Shown in pieces: positions 12,619 to 23,800 of a stretch of 64,000 bases of DNA. Position 1 is the stretch's first letter. The number at the start of each line of letters is the position of its first letter. The position numbers and the translations under genes were made by a program. Below the pieces are notes generated by a model. That model was given only the letters and a program-made list of their open reading frames with translations. It ran no database searches and was not told the DNA's origin. Source of the stretch: Neurospora tetrasperma FGSC 2508 (taxonomy: Eukaryota; Ascomycota; Sordariomycetes; Sordariales; Sordariaceae); the NCBI RefSeq assembly GCF_000213175.1, contig NW_009799104.1, forward strand, positions 2,428,744 through 2,492,743. The letters are read 5' to 3'.

Positions 12619-13564
12619 CCGCGCATACCCGACACCAGTCCGCCATCTTGGGTTCACTTGTTTGAGCCCGGCCAACAATAAGTCGATAACGAGTTTGACG
12701 AGATTCGTGAAATTCGACAACCCACAAACTGTCAACGGCCACACATCGACACCGACTCGTACAAAGTTGGACCACAATTGGACACACCCTGCCCAAAGCA
12801 AGCAATCCCCCGCGCCGCCCAACCAGTCACCCACTTTATCCAAGTCATCCAATCCCTCTCCAGTCTGCGCACTTGTAGCACCAGCACCATCCTGTATGGA
12901 CTATGCCCGACCTTGCCCTGTTCAATCATCAATTGGGTGCCGTCCACAAGCTAACGTCTGGTCACCACTCTCAAAAGGTAGCCGGACCCTGACCTTCTGA
13001 TAAGCATACTAAAAAGCTTCGAGATCCATCAAAAATAAATCGTCATTCAGATAGTCTAGAGAAAACAAGCGGAAAAGTGAAAAGCGCCAGCCTAGTCCGA
13101 GTTTCCACACAGCAGTAACAACAGAAAGCATCACCCCTTCTTCAACGTACCCAGTCCCCGCCAAACCCAGCATCGCCGGTCCGGGGTCTGTCTTTTTTTC
13201 CTACCTTGTACCTTCAACTTGTACACAATCCCACCACAAACCAAAGCGCAATTTTCGACCGGCATCAAGCTTCCAGGATCCCGTCCCCCTTCAATTGTCG
13301 ACTTTTTGCTCTTGTCCGTTCTGTGTCTGCGATTCTGGCCTGCCAACTTATATCCCGCCCGCCTCAATAACTGCTGCCACCCCCCCTCAATTCCCGTCTC
13401 TTCTCCCAAGTCTCGCCTACTTTTGGTTGACCCGGCCCCCAGCCAAACCGTCCGCCAGTACCGTACGTTGAACATCTTCCTTGTCTTTTCTTATTCTTAG
13501 TTACCCCATCTCGTAGCCCTCGTGCCCTCCCCGACGCTAGGGTTGGGTTTCTCTCGCAGTGACC

Positions 13565-16500
13565 ATGGACGGCCAGCTCTCCCTCCTCTCGCCCACCTCG
13601 TCCTCCTCCACTTCGCATAGTCGCAAAAGACTCACAAAGAAGCAACGCCCGCCATCCGCAAATCACCGCACTAGCTCCTCTTTCAATGTCGAATCGCTCC
13701 GTATTGACGCCCAATCTCTAGACAGCAAACGGAGCGCCTCCAGCCTGCGCCAGGGCCCCAACTGCAACCAAAGCCCTTCTCTGGCCAGGACCGTATCCGT
13801 CCCAGTCTCCGTCCCTTCAAACGCGCCCGTCCACACCAAAGCCAGCAACCTCTCTCTGCCACGCTCCCACACCACTCGCTCTCAATCCGCAAATCGCCCT
13901 TACAATCCGACGCAGACAATACCAACCAACCGCTTTATCCTCTCGCCGGCCTCATCGTCGCAACCCCAATCTCAATCGCCGCCTTATCCCAGCGCTGTCG
14001 CCAGCACCACCGTTACTAGCTCCAGGAACAAGGACACATCCAAGCAGTACGACCCACTAGACTCCTGCATTGGATCCTTCGATCAAAACAAATTATCCAC
14101 GGATGAACTGATTGGCGCTCCATTCGACGGCAACGCCATTCTCAGTCGAATCGAGGCAACAAAATTATCCGCCGCGCCCGCGCCCACGTCCACGACCACG
14201 ATTGCGCACTCCAACAACATTTCTCCTCGTCGTGTCGCTCCTCCTCCTCCCCCGCCTGCTCTATCGCGCTCAAACACGGACTCCAAGGCTGCGAGATCTT
14301 CAAAACCGTCAAAGTCGCCCAAATCCACCATATCAAACAAGACCATGGGCGCATCTTCATTCCGCCATTCGGCGAGTTTCTCGTCGGCTGAACAACTTCC
14401 GCCAAGCGAAAAGCCGTCCAAGTCAGAGAGCAGCTCTTCGAGTAACAAGAGACACTCCGGTGATGGTAAAGAGTCCAGGGTGCCCGGTATGCTAAGGAAG
14501 AAGTCGGGCTTCTCCGGCTTCATGAACAGCTTAGTTGGGTCTCCGAAAAAGCCATTGATTTCGGCGCCAGAGAACCCCGTTCACGTCACACATGTCGGAT
14601 ATGATAGCAATACTGGCCAGTTCACAGTATGTTGCCATGCGATGTCAACTAGTTTGAATGTTATGGATGGACTAACACGTTGATAGGGTTTGCCAAAAGA
14701 GTGGCAGCGTTTGATAAGCGAGAGTGGAATCACCGAGAAGGACAGAAGAGAACACCCACAAATACTGGTCGATGTCCTCACATTTTACAAGGAGACAACC
14801 GAGAAGCCACAGGAAGATCAACAGCTAGAGAAGTTCCACGATGCACGAGCGACAGATTTTCGCAGCCCGCCCGTGACCGGCACCGCTCCGCTCGTACTGC
14901 AAACAGGCGTTGGCTACGCTCATGGTCCCATGTCGCCAATGATTAGTCCACCCGCTAGTCCTAGGTTCCCCCAAGTTGGTCATGAAGGCAGCTTTGAGAA
15001 CCCTCGTGCGCCGCCGCCGGTTCCCAAGGGCCCTGGCCCTCTTCCAGCAAAGGATATCAACTTGATCCCCAGCAGACCGGCACCGAAGCCACCAGCAATA
15101 TCCACACGACCGCTGGTGCCGCCAGCCTCATTGCCAGCCAAGGATTCAGGAATTGGCATGCCACCGCCCGGTGATGAGGCCCCGATGCCGTACCTCCCTC
15201 CCAAGGATAATGTCCAGCATATGTACCAGGAGGAGCACAGGAGCAGGTCCAGATCGAATTCCCGAACAAACGGCGCTGCCCCGTTCTCTCCCGTGCAGGC
15301 GTCCCCACTGCATCCGATCGCCGCGGCGAACCAGACTGCGGCTTATCAGCAGCAATTGTTGCAACACCAGCAAGAACAGGCCATGGCCCAAGCCCAAGCA
15401 GCAATGAGTGGTCAACTGAGCCGAGCTGCAAGCAAGAGACAACAACCAACTCCGCCCACCTCACAACACCAACACCCCCGGCAGCCAGACATCAATGGGG
15501 CTCCTCGTATGCCACAGACTCAAGGGGCGGCTCCCCAAGCTAGCGCGAGACCCCGTCACAGACCGCGGCAAAGTAACGCGATTGATGTCGTGGCTTCCCT
15601 AAAGAGGATATGCTCCGACGGGGATCCGAGAGAGATTTATCGTGGGTTTACCAAAATTGGTCAGGGTGCCTCTGGTGGTGTGTATACTGGCCATGAAAGG
15701 GGAAGCAACAGGCTGGTGGCTATCAAGCAGATGAACCTTGAGCAACAGCCAAAGAAGGATCTCATCATCAATGAGATTTTGGTTATGAAGGAGAGCTCAC
15801 ACCCCAATATTGTCAACTTTATTGACAGTTACCTATGTGCTGGGGAATTGTGGGTAGTCATGGAATACATGGAGGGTGGTAGCTTGACGGATGTTGTCAC
15901 GTTCAACATCATGACTGAAGGGCAGATCGCGTCAGTTTGCCGAGAAACCCTCAGGGGCCTTCAACATCTGCACTCCAAGGGTGTCATACACAGAGATATC
16001 AAGTCAGACAACATTCTCCTTAGCATGGAAGGCAATATCAAGCTCAGTAAGTTTTCCCCTTCGGGCTTTTTGGGCAGTCTCGGAAAGTTCAAACCTTTTG
16101 AGCATTTTCCTGTTCATTTTCCCTCCATCTTCAAACCCTCAACGCCCATCTGGTGCTGTGACCCGATTTTAACCCTTGTTTTTCCACCATAGCCGATTTT
16201 GGATTCTGTGCAACAATCAACGAAGCTCAAAGTAAGCGTACGACAATGGTTGGCACGCCTTATTGGATGGCGCCCGAGGTTGTGACACGTAAAGAGTACG
16301 GCCGCAAGGTGGATATCTGGTCATTGGGCATCATGGCCATCGAGATGATTGAAGGAGAGCCTCCCTACCTGACCGAGTCGCCTCTTCGAGCGCTTTGGCT
16401 CATTGCGACCAACGGCACGCCGCACATCAAGGATGAGCAGTCACTCTCACCGGTTTTCCGCGACTTCCTCTACTTTGCCCTCAAGGTGGACCCGGAGAAG

Positions 16501-16758
16501 AGGGCCAGCGCTCATGATCTACTAAGGGTAAGTCTTGGTTCGCCCCTGCACTTTGAATGGCCCTCTGTTTGCGGCTCTTCGCCGGCTATATTACGCTACC
16601 AGTCTCAAGGAGATGGTGATATTTCCGCCGGGCACCCGAGCTAACTCCAGTAACAGCACGATTTCATGAACAAGTGCGTCGACCTATCAACACTGGCGCC
16701 CCTAGTCCGAGCAGCAAGGGAAGCTCGAGCCCAAGAAAAGGCCCGGAAAGGGCAGTAG
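13565..16758 (+). CDS. ste20: p21-activated kinase, Ste20 type (CRIB + STE kinase)
   Basis: Four exons: 13565-14626, 14687-16046, 16193-16527 and 16657-16758, encoding 952 residues. The introns are 60, 146 and 129 nt with GT/AG ends. Residues 1-330 are Ser/Pro-rich and low-complexity. A CRIB motif ([13 protein letters not shown]) spans about 332-354 and would bind GTP-loaded Cdc42 or Rac. A Pro-rich linker follows. The kinase domain runs from about 670 to 930, with the glycine loop IGQGASGG at 678, catalytic Lys701, HRD at 789, DFG at 809 and the PAK activation segment [15 protein letters not shown]. There is no PH domain, which argues for Ste20 rather than Cla4, although the kinase core is close to both. 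The role is inferred from family: Cdc42 effector in polarity, hyphal growth and MAPK cascades. The start at 13565 (GACCATGG) is in a strong context, 6 nt after a CAG acceptor-like site. Confidence 0.93.
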
Positions 16759-16854
16759 TGTATGATTCTTCTAGGCGTTCTGTGCTGTGCACGCACGAGA
16801 GATATTCCCCTGGAGCGTTATTGTTTTCGCATCCCCCTTTTTGTTCTTTGCCTT

Positions 16855-16885
<31 letters not shown>

Positions 16886-19143
16886 CCCTTTCTGGGTTCT
16901 AAAGCAATTCTCTTCTGCAGCAGAGATTTGTGGATTAGGTGTGGTTATCAACCCGATCTCTACCTTTACGCGGCCGGGCAGGTCTTGATTTTGCATCTGC
17001 TGGAATTTCTTTCTTGGTTTGAGAGATCAGTGGGTACCCGACACATAACATATGTACTTCGATCCTTAAAATTCTTCTAAGTATTTTTTTCTTCTTCTTT
17101 TATTACGAACGAGGGATATTTTGCCCGAACGAGCGAAGCGAACCCAGAGCACACACGTATACACACCTCTACACAGGGGGAGAAAAAAAACGAACCGTTG
17201 CACAGCGAGCGGAATACGAAATGCAAAGCATGCAAGCAAACAAGCCAAAATCACAGCGAAGTAGGCATAGCACAGCGAGCCGGAGGGCGACGGATGTTTT
17301 ATGTTTGCTGGTTTCCTCGAAACGGCAACGGCCTTTCGATATACACAGGTAATTGAAGTCTTTGTCTTCTTTACGGGTTATTATGGAATTCGGGTTGGGA
17401 AACTGGGAATTGTCAAGAGGCGGGACATTTTCTTCTTGGTTATGGATGATATTTATGGCAATTATACAACATGGAAGAAGAATTTGAACTGCTGCACCAA
17501 GATGGGATGGGGCAAGATTTTCACTTCAAGGGCTCACAGTGTGTTTATTAGGTAAGGACGTTGTTGGCGTTTCTCACACTGGCAGGGAAAGGACGTCAGG
17601 GACAAAGTGCACGCTTGGAACGGGATGAGGGAGACATGAACGATGGCTAGGCTGGAGGATACAGAAGTATTACTTGAAGTGGACATTGAGACACTTGACC
17701 CTGATATCCGTTTCCTCTTGATGCGACATTCATGATGTGTCAGGTTAAAGAGCGTTACTTTTGACTTCTGAGGAATCCCGACAAAGGTATGCCAGCACCA
17801 ATAGAAGCTCATCGATGCAAGCTGTATCCTACAAGCCGGAAAGGAAAAAAAGAAAGAAAGAAATTTGCCATTCAAGTCAACACCGGGACTCCAGATCTCG
17901 GTCAAAGTCATCATCACCAACCACATCATAGAACTTCCCAAGTCTGCTCGTTCTCACACCCTAACCTTCCTTCTCTCCCTCTGTTCAATCCTTCTCTAAA
18001 GTTGAAAACCCCTCCAGGCCTCAGTACACCGCTTTCTTTTCGATTTTCCACTGCCATCCCGTCACGATATCACACAATATCACACAAAGCATTCAATGGC
18101 AGTGAACCCATTAGCCAGTATGAGTATACAGCACATCCACTCAATCCCCATCCATCTCTTCACAATCACCATTACTGACTCGAGATCAGTAGTAGTCTCT
18201 TGGGTAACCACATGCCCCGTGTGGTGTACGCATAGTCAAGCCCCCGTCCCCCCGGCCCCCTGGCCTCTTAGCCCCCTCCTCCTTCCGCTCTCCGTGCGAC
18301 TTCTTGGGGGTCGGGGCCAGGGACCACGTCGTCTGGCAAGATCCACTTTGTGACGTCATGTCGATGGAGAGCATGAAAGGAGCACCTACCTATTAGTAAC
18401 TCAAAGAAAAGAGCCACAGGAGCACGATTCAAAAGAAAAGTTGCACCTGTGCTCGTTAGTTTGGATCAAGTCCTTGGTAGTCTGGCGTATTCAAGCAGTC
18501 AGCCATCAAATGGTGGCGGTGTTTAGCGGCTCTGATTCTCGTGGCTCGTGTATCGCGGTTGTGGGATGGAGACGGCTTCAAGCAGTAACATATACAAGTT
18601 GAATAAGCAATCATCAATGTTGATGCCAAGAATTATATTGTTTAACTCTCATCGAAAGAGACTATGCTCGATTCAATTATGTAAAAGCCCTTTCCCCGTT
18701 CACCCCCTATTTTGTTATGACTTTCTTTGAGCGTCAAAGGCAAAGCAGAGCAACTCGAGGAGACATCGCCGTAGAAAAAAAAAAGGGAAAAAAAAAGGTA
18801 AATCATTGATACATGTCCCCAAACGCCATCCCGTCTTTCCTGTGTCTTTTCGTCTCGAAAATTCTCAGCAAGCCAAATCCGCTGCGCTGAAACAAAAGCG
18901 AGAAACCCCCGTTGTCCGTCTAGTAGAGATGAAAAGAAAAGCCGCCATGCCAACGGTGAAAGATCCACCAAAATCAGAAAAAGGCGTCGTCCCTTTGCCG
19001 TGAAAGCTGAAATCCGTCCGCGACTCCTTTATGTGTGCAGAAGCTCGAAGTTCCATGCACGATCAGTCTTGGGGTGTCAAAGCCGAAAAAACAGTCCGTC
19101 TCTAAGGTATTCCCCCAAACCAAATATCTCATAGGCGACCAGT
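16759..19143. other. intergenic stretch between convergent ste20 and SDR genes
   Basis: This is the 3' flank of two converging genes. It holds a 29-base T run at 16857-16885, about 100 nt past the kinase stop and so probably in its 3' UTR or terminator. The rest is short chance frames, the longest being 135 codons on the minus strand at 17534-17941 with no family resemblance. I see no further gene. Confidence 0.6.
16857..16885. repeat. poly-T tract (29 nt)
   Basis: An uninterrupted T run about 100 nt after the ste20 stop codon. On the sense strand it would give a U-rich 3' UTR or an efficient downstream termination element. Confidence 0.9.
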
Positions 19144-20292
19144 TTAGTAAAGGGTGTAGCCACCGTCAATGATGACATTGGAGCCGGTCATGAAGCTGGA
19201 AGCGTCAGACGCAAGGAAGACGCAGAGGCCGTTGAGGTCGTCAACGGCACCCAAACGCTCCTGGGGAGTTAGCGACTTCCAGATCTTCTTCTGGGCGTCA
19301 AGGGCAGGGACCTTGTTCAGGGCGGTATCCATGTAACCGGGGGAAATGCAGTTAACACGGATGTTGTACTTGGCCCACTCGGCAGCAAGAGACTTGCCGA
19401 GCTGGATGACACCAGCCTTGGAGGCGTTGTAGCACGACTGTTCCTGAGGGTAGTTGACGATGGTGCCGGACATCGAGGCAACAAGGATGATAGAGCCGGG
19501 CTTGCCAGCGGCCATCATGGCGCGGCCGACGGCCTGGGACATCAGGAAAGAGCCGTTGAGGTTGATGTCAATGAGACGACGGAACATGGCAGCATCGTAC
19601 TTCTCGGCAGGAATGTTCGAGTCGGCGATACCGGCTGAGTTAACCAGGACGTCGGGAGCGCCATAGAGGTCAACAACGTTCTGGACGGCAGCGTTGATGG
19701 CGCTGCCATCACGAACATCTACCTTGAAGAATGAGACGGGAAGGCCAGTCTTCTGGTGAAGCTCAGCAGCAGACTCGTCGCCGAGGTCCTGGTTGGCATC
19801 GAAAATAACAATGGCCTTGGCACCAGCCTCAGCGCAAGCGCGAGCCATGTAGTTACCGAGACCACGGGCACCACTAATAATGTGTTAGCAGTTGATCTAA
19901 AATGGTGATCCGGAGGACAAAGAAGCTCACCCAGTGATGATAATAACCTTGCCCATGACGCTCATCTTTTGAAGAGTGCGAGGCATCTGACGATAGACCT
20001 TATCCTCCAAGGGCTGCACGTGGTCATCGGGCTCGCTCTCCGCAACCTGCTGGCGAGGCTTTACGGGAATGCTGAAATGATCCCCAGTGTTGGAGGAGGC
20101 GGCTCCCTTTGCGTCGCCAGAGTAGATAGAGACGGGAACCTCCGTCTCCTTGACGACCTCAGACTTGAGGTTGCGAGTGGAAACCGAAAAGGCGGCGCGT
20201 TGGGCAACCGAGGCCTTCTGGGCAAAAAGAGCCGAAGGGCGGGAGAAGGTGAGGCGCGAGGCCATGCGGACGGAGCGAGTAGCGGCGGCCAT
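19144..20292 (-). CDS. SDR dehydrogenase, sorbose-reductase/arabinitol-dehydrogenase-like, with mitochondrial-type leader
   Basis: Two exons, 20292-19931 and 19873-19144, separated by a 57-nt intron, encode 363 residues. The splice completes the cofactor motif TGGARGLG at residues 120-127. The NSAG motif is at 199, the catalytic serine lies in ASMSG at about 254, and the YxxxK pair is Tyr269/Lys273. The C-terminus has the classical IDGGYTLY ending. The fold is therefore a classical NAD(P)-dependent short-chain dehydrogenase. The core resembles the fungal Sou1/Sou2 and D-arabinitol 2-dehydrogenase group acting on polyols or ketoses, but substrate cannot be read from sequence. The first 45 residues lack acidic residues and are rich in Arg, Ala and Ser, with RAAFSVSTRN resembling a matrix-protease site, so import into mitochondria is likely. 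The reading frame extends upstream without an ATG, so 20292 is the best start. Confidence 0.88.
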
Positions 20293-20805
20293 TTTGATAG
20301 TTTGTGGAATGATGACGGAAAGTGAACTGGCGAAGTTTCCAGGGTTCTCGAACAAACAAACAACAGCAGGAGGACAACGCTGCGGGAGCGGAAGACGGGA
20401 TGGAAGTTTGGGTATCAAAGTGAATGACCAGTGGGTGAAGGGGTCGTTTGACGAAGGGACCAGGGCTCCTCAATAGCGACAACAAAATTGTTTGATCAAG
20501 AAGCAAGAGGAGAGAGCAAGAGAGGAGGGAGCTCGGAGTCTTTTAAAACGAAAAAAAACGTCGCCTGAAGGGCGGAGATGGATGGATAGGAGTTGTGACG
20601 GATACGTGAAGCCCAAAACACTAGGAAAACCGGAGACGGGATGAGGCAAAGTCCAGGCGGGTCTGTATGCCAGGTGGTGGTGGCCAAGGATGGATGGGTA
20701 ATTCTCGTAAATATGGGTAACGGATTGGTAACGGATGGGGAAGCCTGCAAGGGTTTGACAAGGGCCAGGGGACGGAAGCCAAGCAATCCCAGAAGCGGGA
20801 GAGAA

Positions 20806-20835
20806 GGGGAGGGGAGGGGGAGGGGAGGGGAGGGG
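20806..20835 (+). promoter_or_regulatory. six-tract G-quadruplex-type run in the SDR promoter
   Basis: Six runs of four or five G, each separated by a single A, span 30 nt on the plus strand. Four such runs with one-base loops are enough for a very stable parallel quadruplex. The tract sits about 510 nt upstream of the minus-strand SDR ATG, on its template strand. That the structure forms or regulates anything is inference. Confidence 0.7.
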
Positions 20836-23800
20836 CGGAGGCGAGTCGAGATCTTCTTGTGCTAGTTTTTGCTGGTGCGTTTGGGTTGCTGCACTTGTCT
20901 ATTCTCTGTCGATCGTCAGTGCGCCCAGTCACACTTGGAGATGCTGTGGTTCTATGTGGCAGCACTGCTGCTGGGCTCTTCCACTAGTTTGAACCCTTTG
21001 CGAACCTCCGAAGCTAAACGTCGGTCTGGATCCTTCTCCAATTTGCTGTGTACAACGCAACCAAGGGTTTCGAACCTGAATGATATTTGTTGTTGCGAGA
21101 ACGGCTATCAAAGGGTCGGGGATCGACGGTGAACTGAATCATGCCGCAGCACCGACCCACCCTCCTCAGATTCCAAGGGAAATACGTACCTAAATCAGAT
21201 GGAGAATAGAAAATGATAACTAGAGATAGGTACCTCTTACTTGCCGCGACTGAGAAGGAGAAACCGTCAAAGAAGAGGAACCTGCTAAGCTAGCACTTCC
21301 ACCTTTGCAGTTTTTGCACCTCATTCCACATTGCCATTCTTCAAACCAGGGGTGTAGTGTAGAAACCTCTAACTCTGTTGGTACACTACACTGCACTGTA
21401 AAGTACACTAAACTTCAGTTACAAGCTGGTCGAGTGACAAGAACAATTTTCACTCTGATACCTTTAGGTCAACGGGCTTGACGCGGGAATGAAGCAACAT
21501 GGGAGTTGAGGTATTCACACCCGCTCAAACGTAAAGGAACGGTAGTCGGTAGCCGCGGATATCCCAGTCGGCTTCTCCCCCGCATCTAGCCCAAGCATCA
21601 CTATCACTACTATCATTATCTATTTTGCAGAGTAAGACGTACAACAAATACTTGTAGGTGGTAAGGTGGGAGTTTGGACGAATGGAGCCCACAGACGGCT
21701 ACATAGACATAACATATACATACCTACTATGTAATTTGTGCCGGAGCGGATGGAATTGAATTGGTCTACAGACTAACTACCTCAGGTCGGTAGGCGATAA
21801 GCTTCTATGCCGTTTCTTCTCTATTTGCATCGAGTACAAGTAGTCTTGAAGAAGTGCCTGGGATACCAAAACACCGTGACGGGAGGACAGGTTGCTGGCT
21901 AGCGGTGAGACAACTCCCAGGCAAAAGCTCGACGGAAGCTGGTGGAAGCCTCCTAGGATCGGGGGGATCCGAAAATTAGGATCGTACGCAACAGGTCACA
22001 AGACCATCACAGTTTTTACCGAAGAATGCCTGATTGTGCAGCGTGCCTGGAAACCCAAGACCTTCTCGATAGCGCGCTGATTGTGGTGCCGCGGGTGTCC
22101 CATCTCGTTGGGATCTTTTGCTTTTTTGGAGAATTGGAGTTCATTTGGCCTTAGCGATGACCGGGAGTGAGCCGGAGGAACGAGACGGGAGTGGGGGAGG
22201 GGTACGAAACTGTGGGGTTGAACGGGTCCCTCTTGACCGTCGTGCAAGGCTGGCACTCTAGTGTACATATTGTGTAACTAGTGTATACACTAAACACGTA
22301 CATTACCTACTGCGTAGTAGGTAGTACCTTACTCATCTGGGTTAGAAGAAGCGCCTCCTGCCTACAGGCCTTGCCTACCTAGGGTTTGGCGGGGTCGGTT
22401 TGCGAAATCCCCCAGCGTAGTGGTACCGTACACACCTGATACAGACATAAAAGCGTCGCGTACAGTTTTTGCGAGTGGCAAGGAAGAACCTTAATTCTCT
22501 CGGTGTCCCTGATAGGTTATCCGCACGTGACGTGAGCTCGGTCTCACTTTCGGTACTTTGGCCCGTTAGCCAATTTGGCGTGCACCCGAAGTCCCAACTC
22601 TTTTTTTGCGAATTGACCTGATAGTAGAAGGCGAAGCCTGGGTTGCGAGGCGTTTCTAGCCTAGACCTGTAGCATTTTTAGCCCCAATCCATGTATATGG
22701 ATCTTCAAACTCTGTTTCGACCGATTGCTACAGTGTACACTATCCAAGGGGCATGTCTAAGTACGCTTCAACCCATCAACTCGTTCATTTCCTTCTCTAA
22801 CCGATACGACTGCCCTCATGAATGGAAACATGGATATTTGATTAGGCTAATTGTTCGCGAATACCGACGGGTCCACGCCCAAAAACACTAAACAAGAAAT
22901 GATGGAGCTGTGTGGGCGAGCAGGTGAGGTTAGGTTCCCTAGGGCCTCACTTCTCCACGGTGGTCCAGTGATCTAACCCGAAACGGTAACACTCATGAGA
23001 TCCTGATTCTCATCCACTCCGCTGTGGCACTTATATAGTCGCCTGAGAAGTGGAAATGGGAGATTTTACCGCTCTTCACTACTCCTACACTAGACCAATT
23101 TTGATGCCGGTTTCCGGTCAGGGTAACTTGGTCTTGATGCCTTGTAGGTGACTTTATTGTCCGAGATAGCTTTGTTATGATGCCGTTGTCCATATGATAA
23201 CAACATGACAGGTCGTTAGCCACAGCTCATCGAGTGGTCGACCACTCGCGGCTTCTTCATTTGATGATGAAAAACAATGATGGAAGGCCGCCCAAGTTTT
23301 GACTGTTCAGTACACTTTTAGAGGTTGCTTTTACGGCCGGGGTCTAGGAACCCGACGACTGCGAGCCCCCATCCCGCCCCCCATAATTCTCTAGCTCCAA
23401 ATCTGTCGAGCTTGCAGGCGCGCAACTAACGGAAGAATTTAGGGTGCTCGGGGGGTTACGTACCTAGTCTACGTTCCCTGTTAGGGTTGCTCTGTACTTC
23501 TGGCTGAAGTACCTAGGTACGTACCGATGTGGGGGACAAGGGGGGGTTAGAAATAGGAACATTAGTCAGAGTGGGGGTGCACTTTTCGACATCGGGATTC
23601 CATCCACCGAGTTATGGCGCCTGTGCTGGCTTCAGGTTTTACATCACATCCGTCCACTGTTGGCATAGTAGGTATCAGGCTCATATCTTCCTCTGCCCAA
23701 ACCCCACATTCCCTTGCTACCACAAGCAACAATACAGGTAGCTAAATCACATGGAATTAGATATCCGAAGGGGCCTTTTCTTCTCTTGTTTTCTTCTTCC

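Larger units (their letters stand above)
4694..13564. other. 8.9-kb intergenic gap between divergent KH and Ste20 genes
   Basis: No gene that I can support lies here. Left of about 5500 is the leader and promoter of the minus-strand KH gene. From about 12500 to 13560 the plus strand is rich in C and T, as expected for the long leader of the kinase gene, and it ends in a TCTCGCAG splice-acceptor match just before the ATG. Between them are only short frames, the longest being 215 codons at 10209-10856 with no ATG start. The stretch holds a GGTA tetranucleotide repeat at 5601, a 26-nt tandem duplication at 7880, an AGC repeat at 12585 and several copies of the GTAGGTACC-type motif (5869, 9830, 9878, 9977). 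It could carry non-coding transcripts or distant control elements; I cannot tell. Confidence 0.6.

Noticed and set aside
12400-12852. Frames across the AGC repeat (poly-Ala or poly-Cys/Leu runs)
   Set aside because: The runs are just the microsatellite translated. No supported start or neighbouring coding signal.
21060-21085. GGTTTCGAACC, a possible tRNA B-box on the minus strand
   Set aside because: The flanking bases do not form a T-arm stem and no A-box or acceptor stem fits. Similar near-matches at 46089 and 51744 fail the same way. No tRNA is supported.
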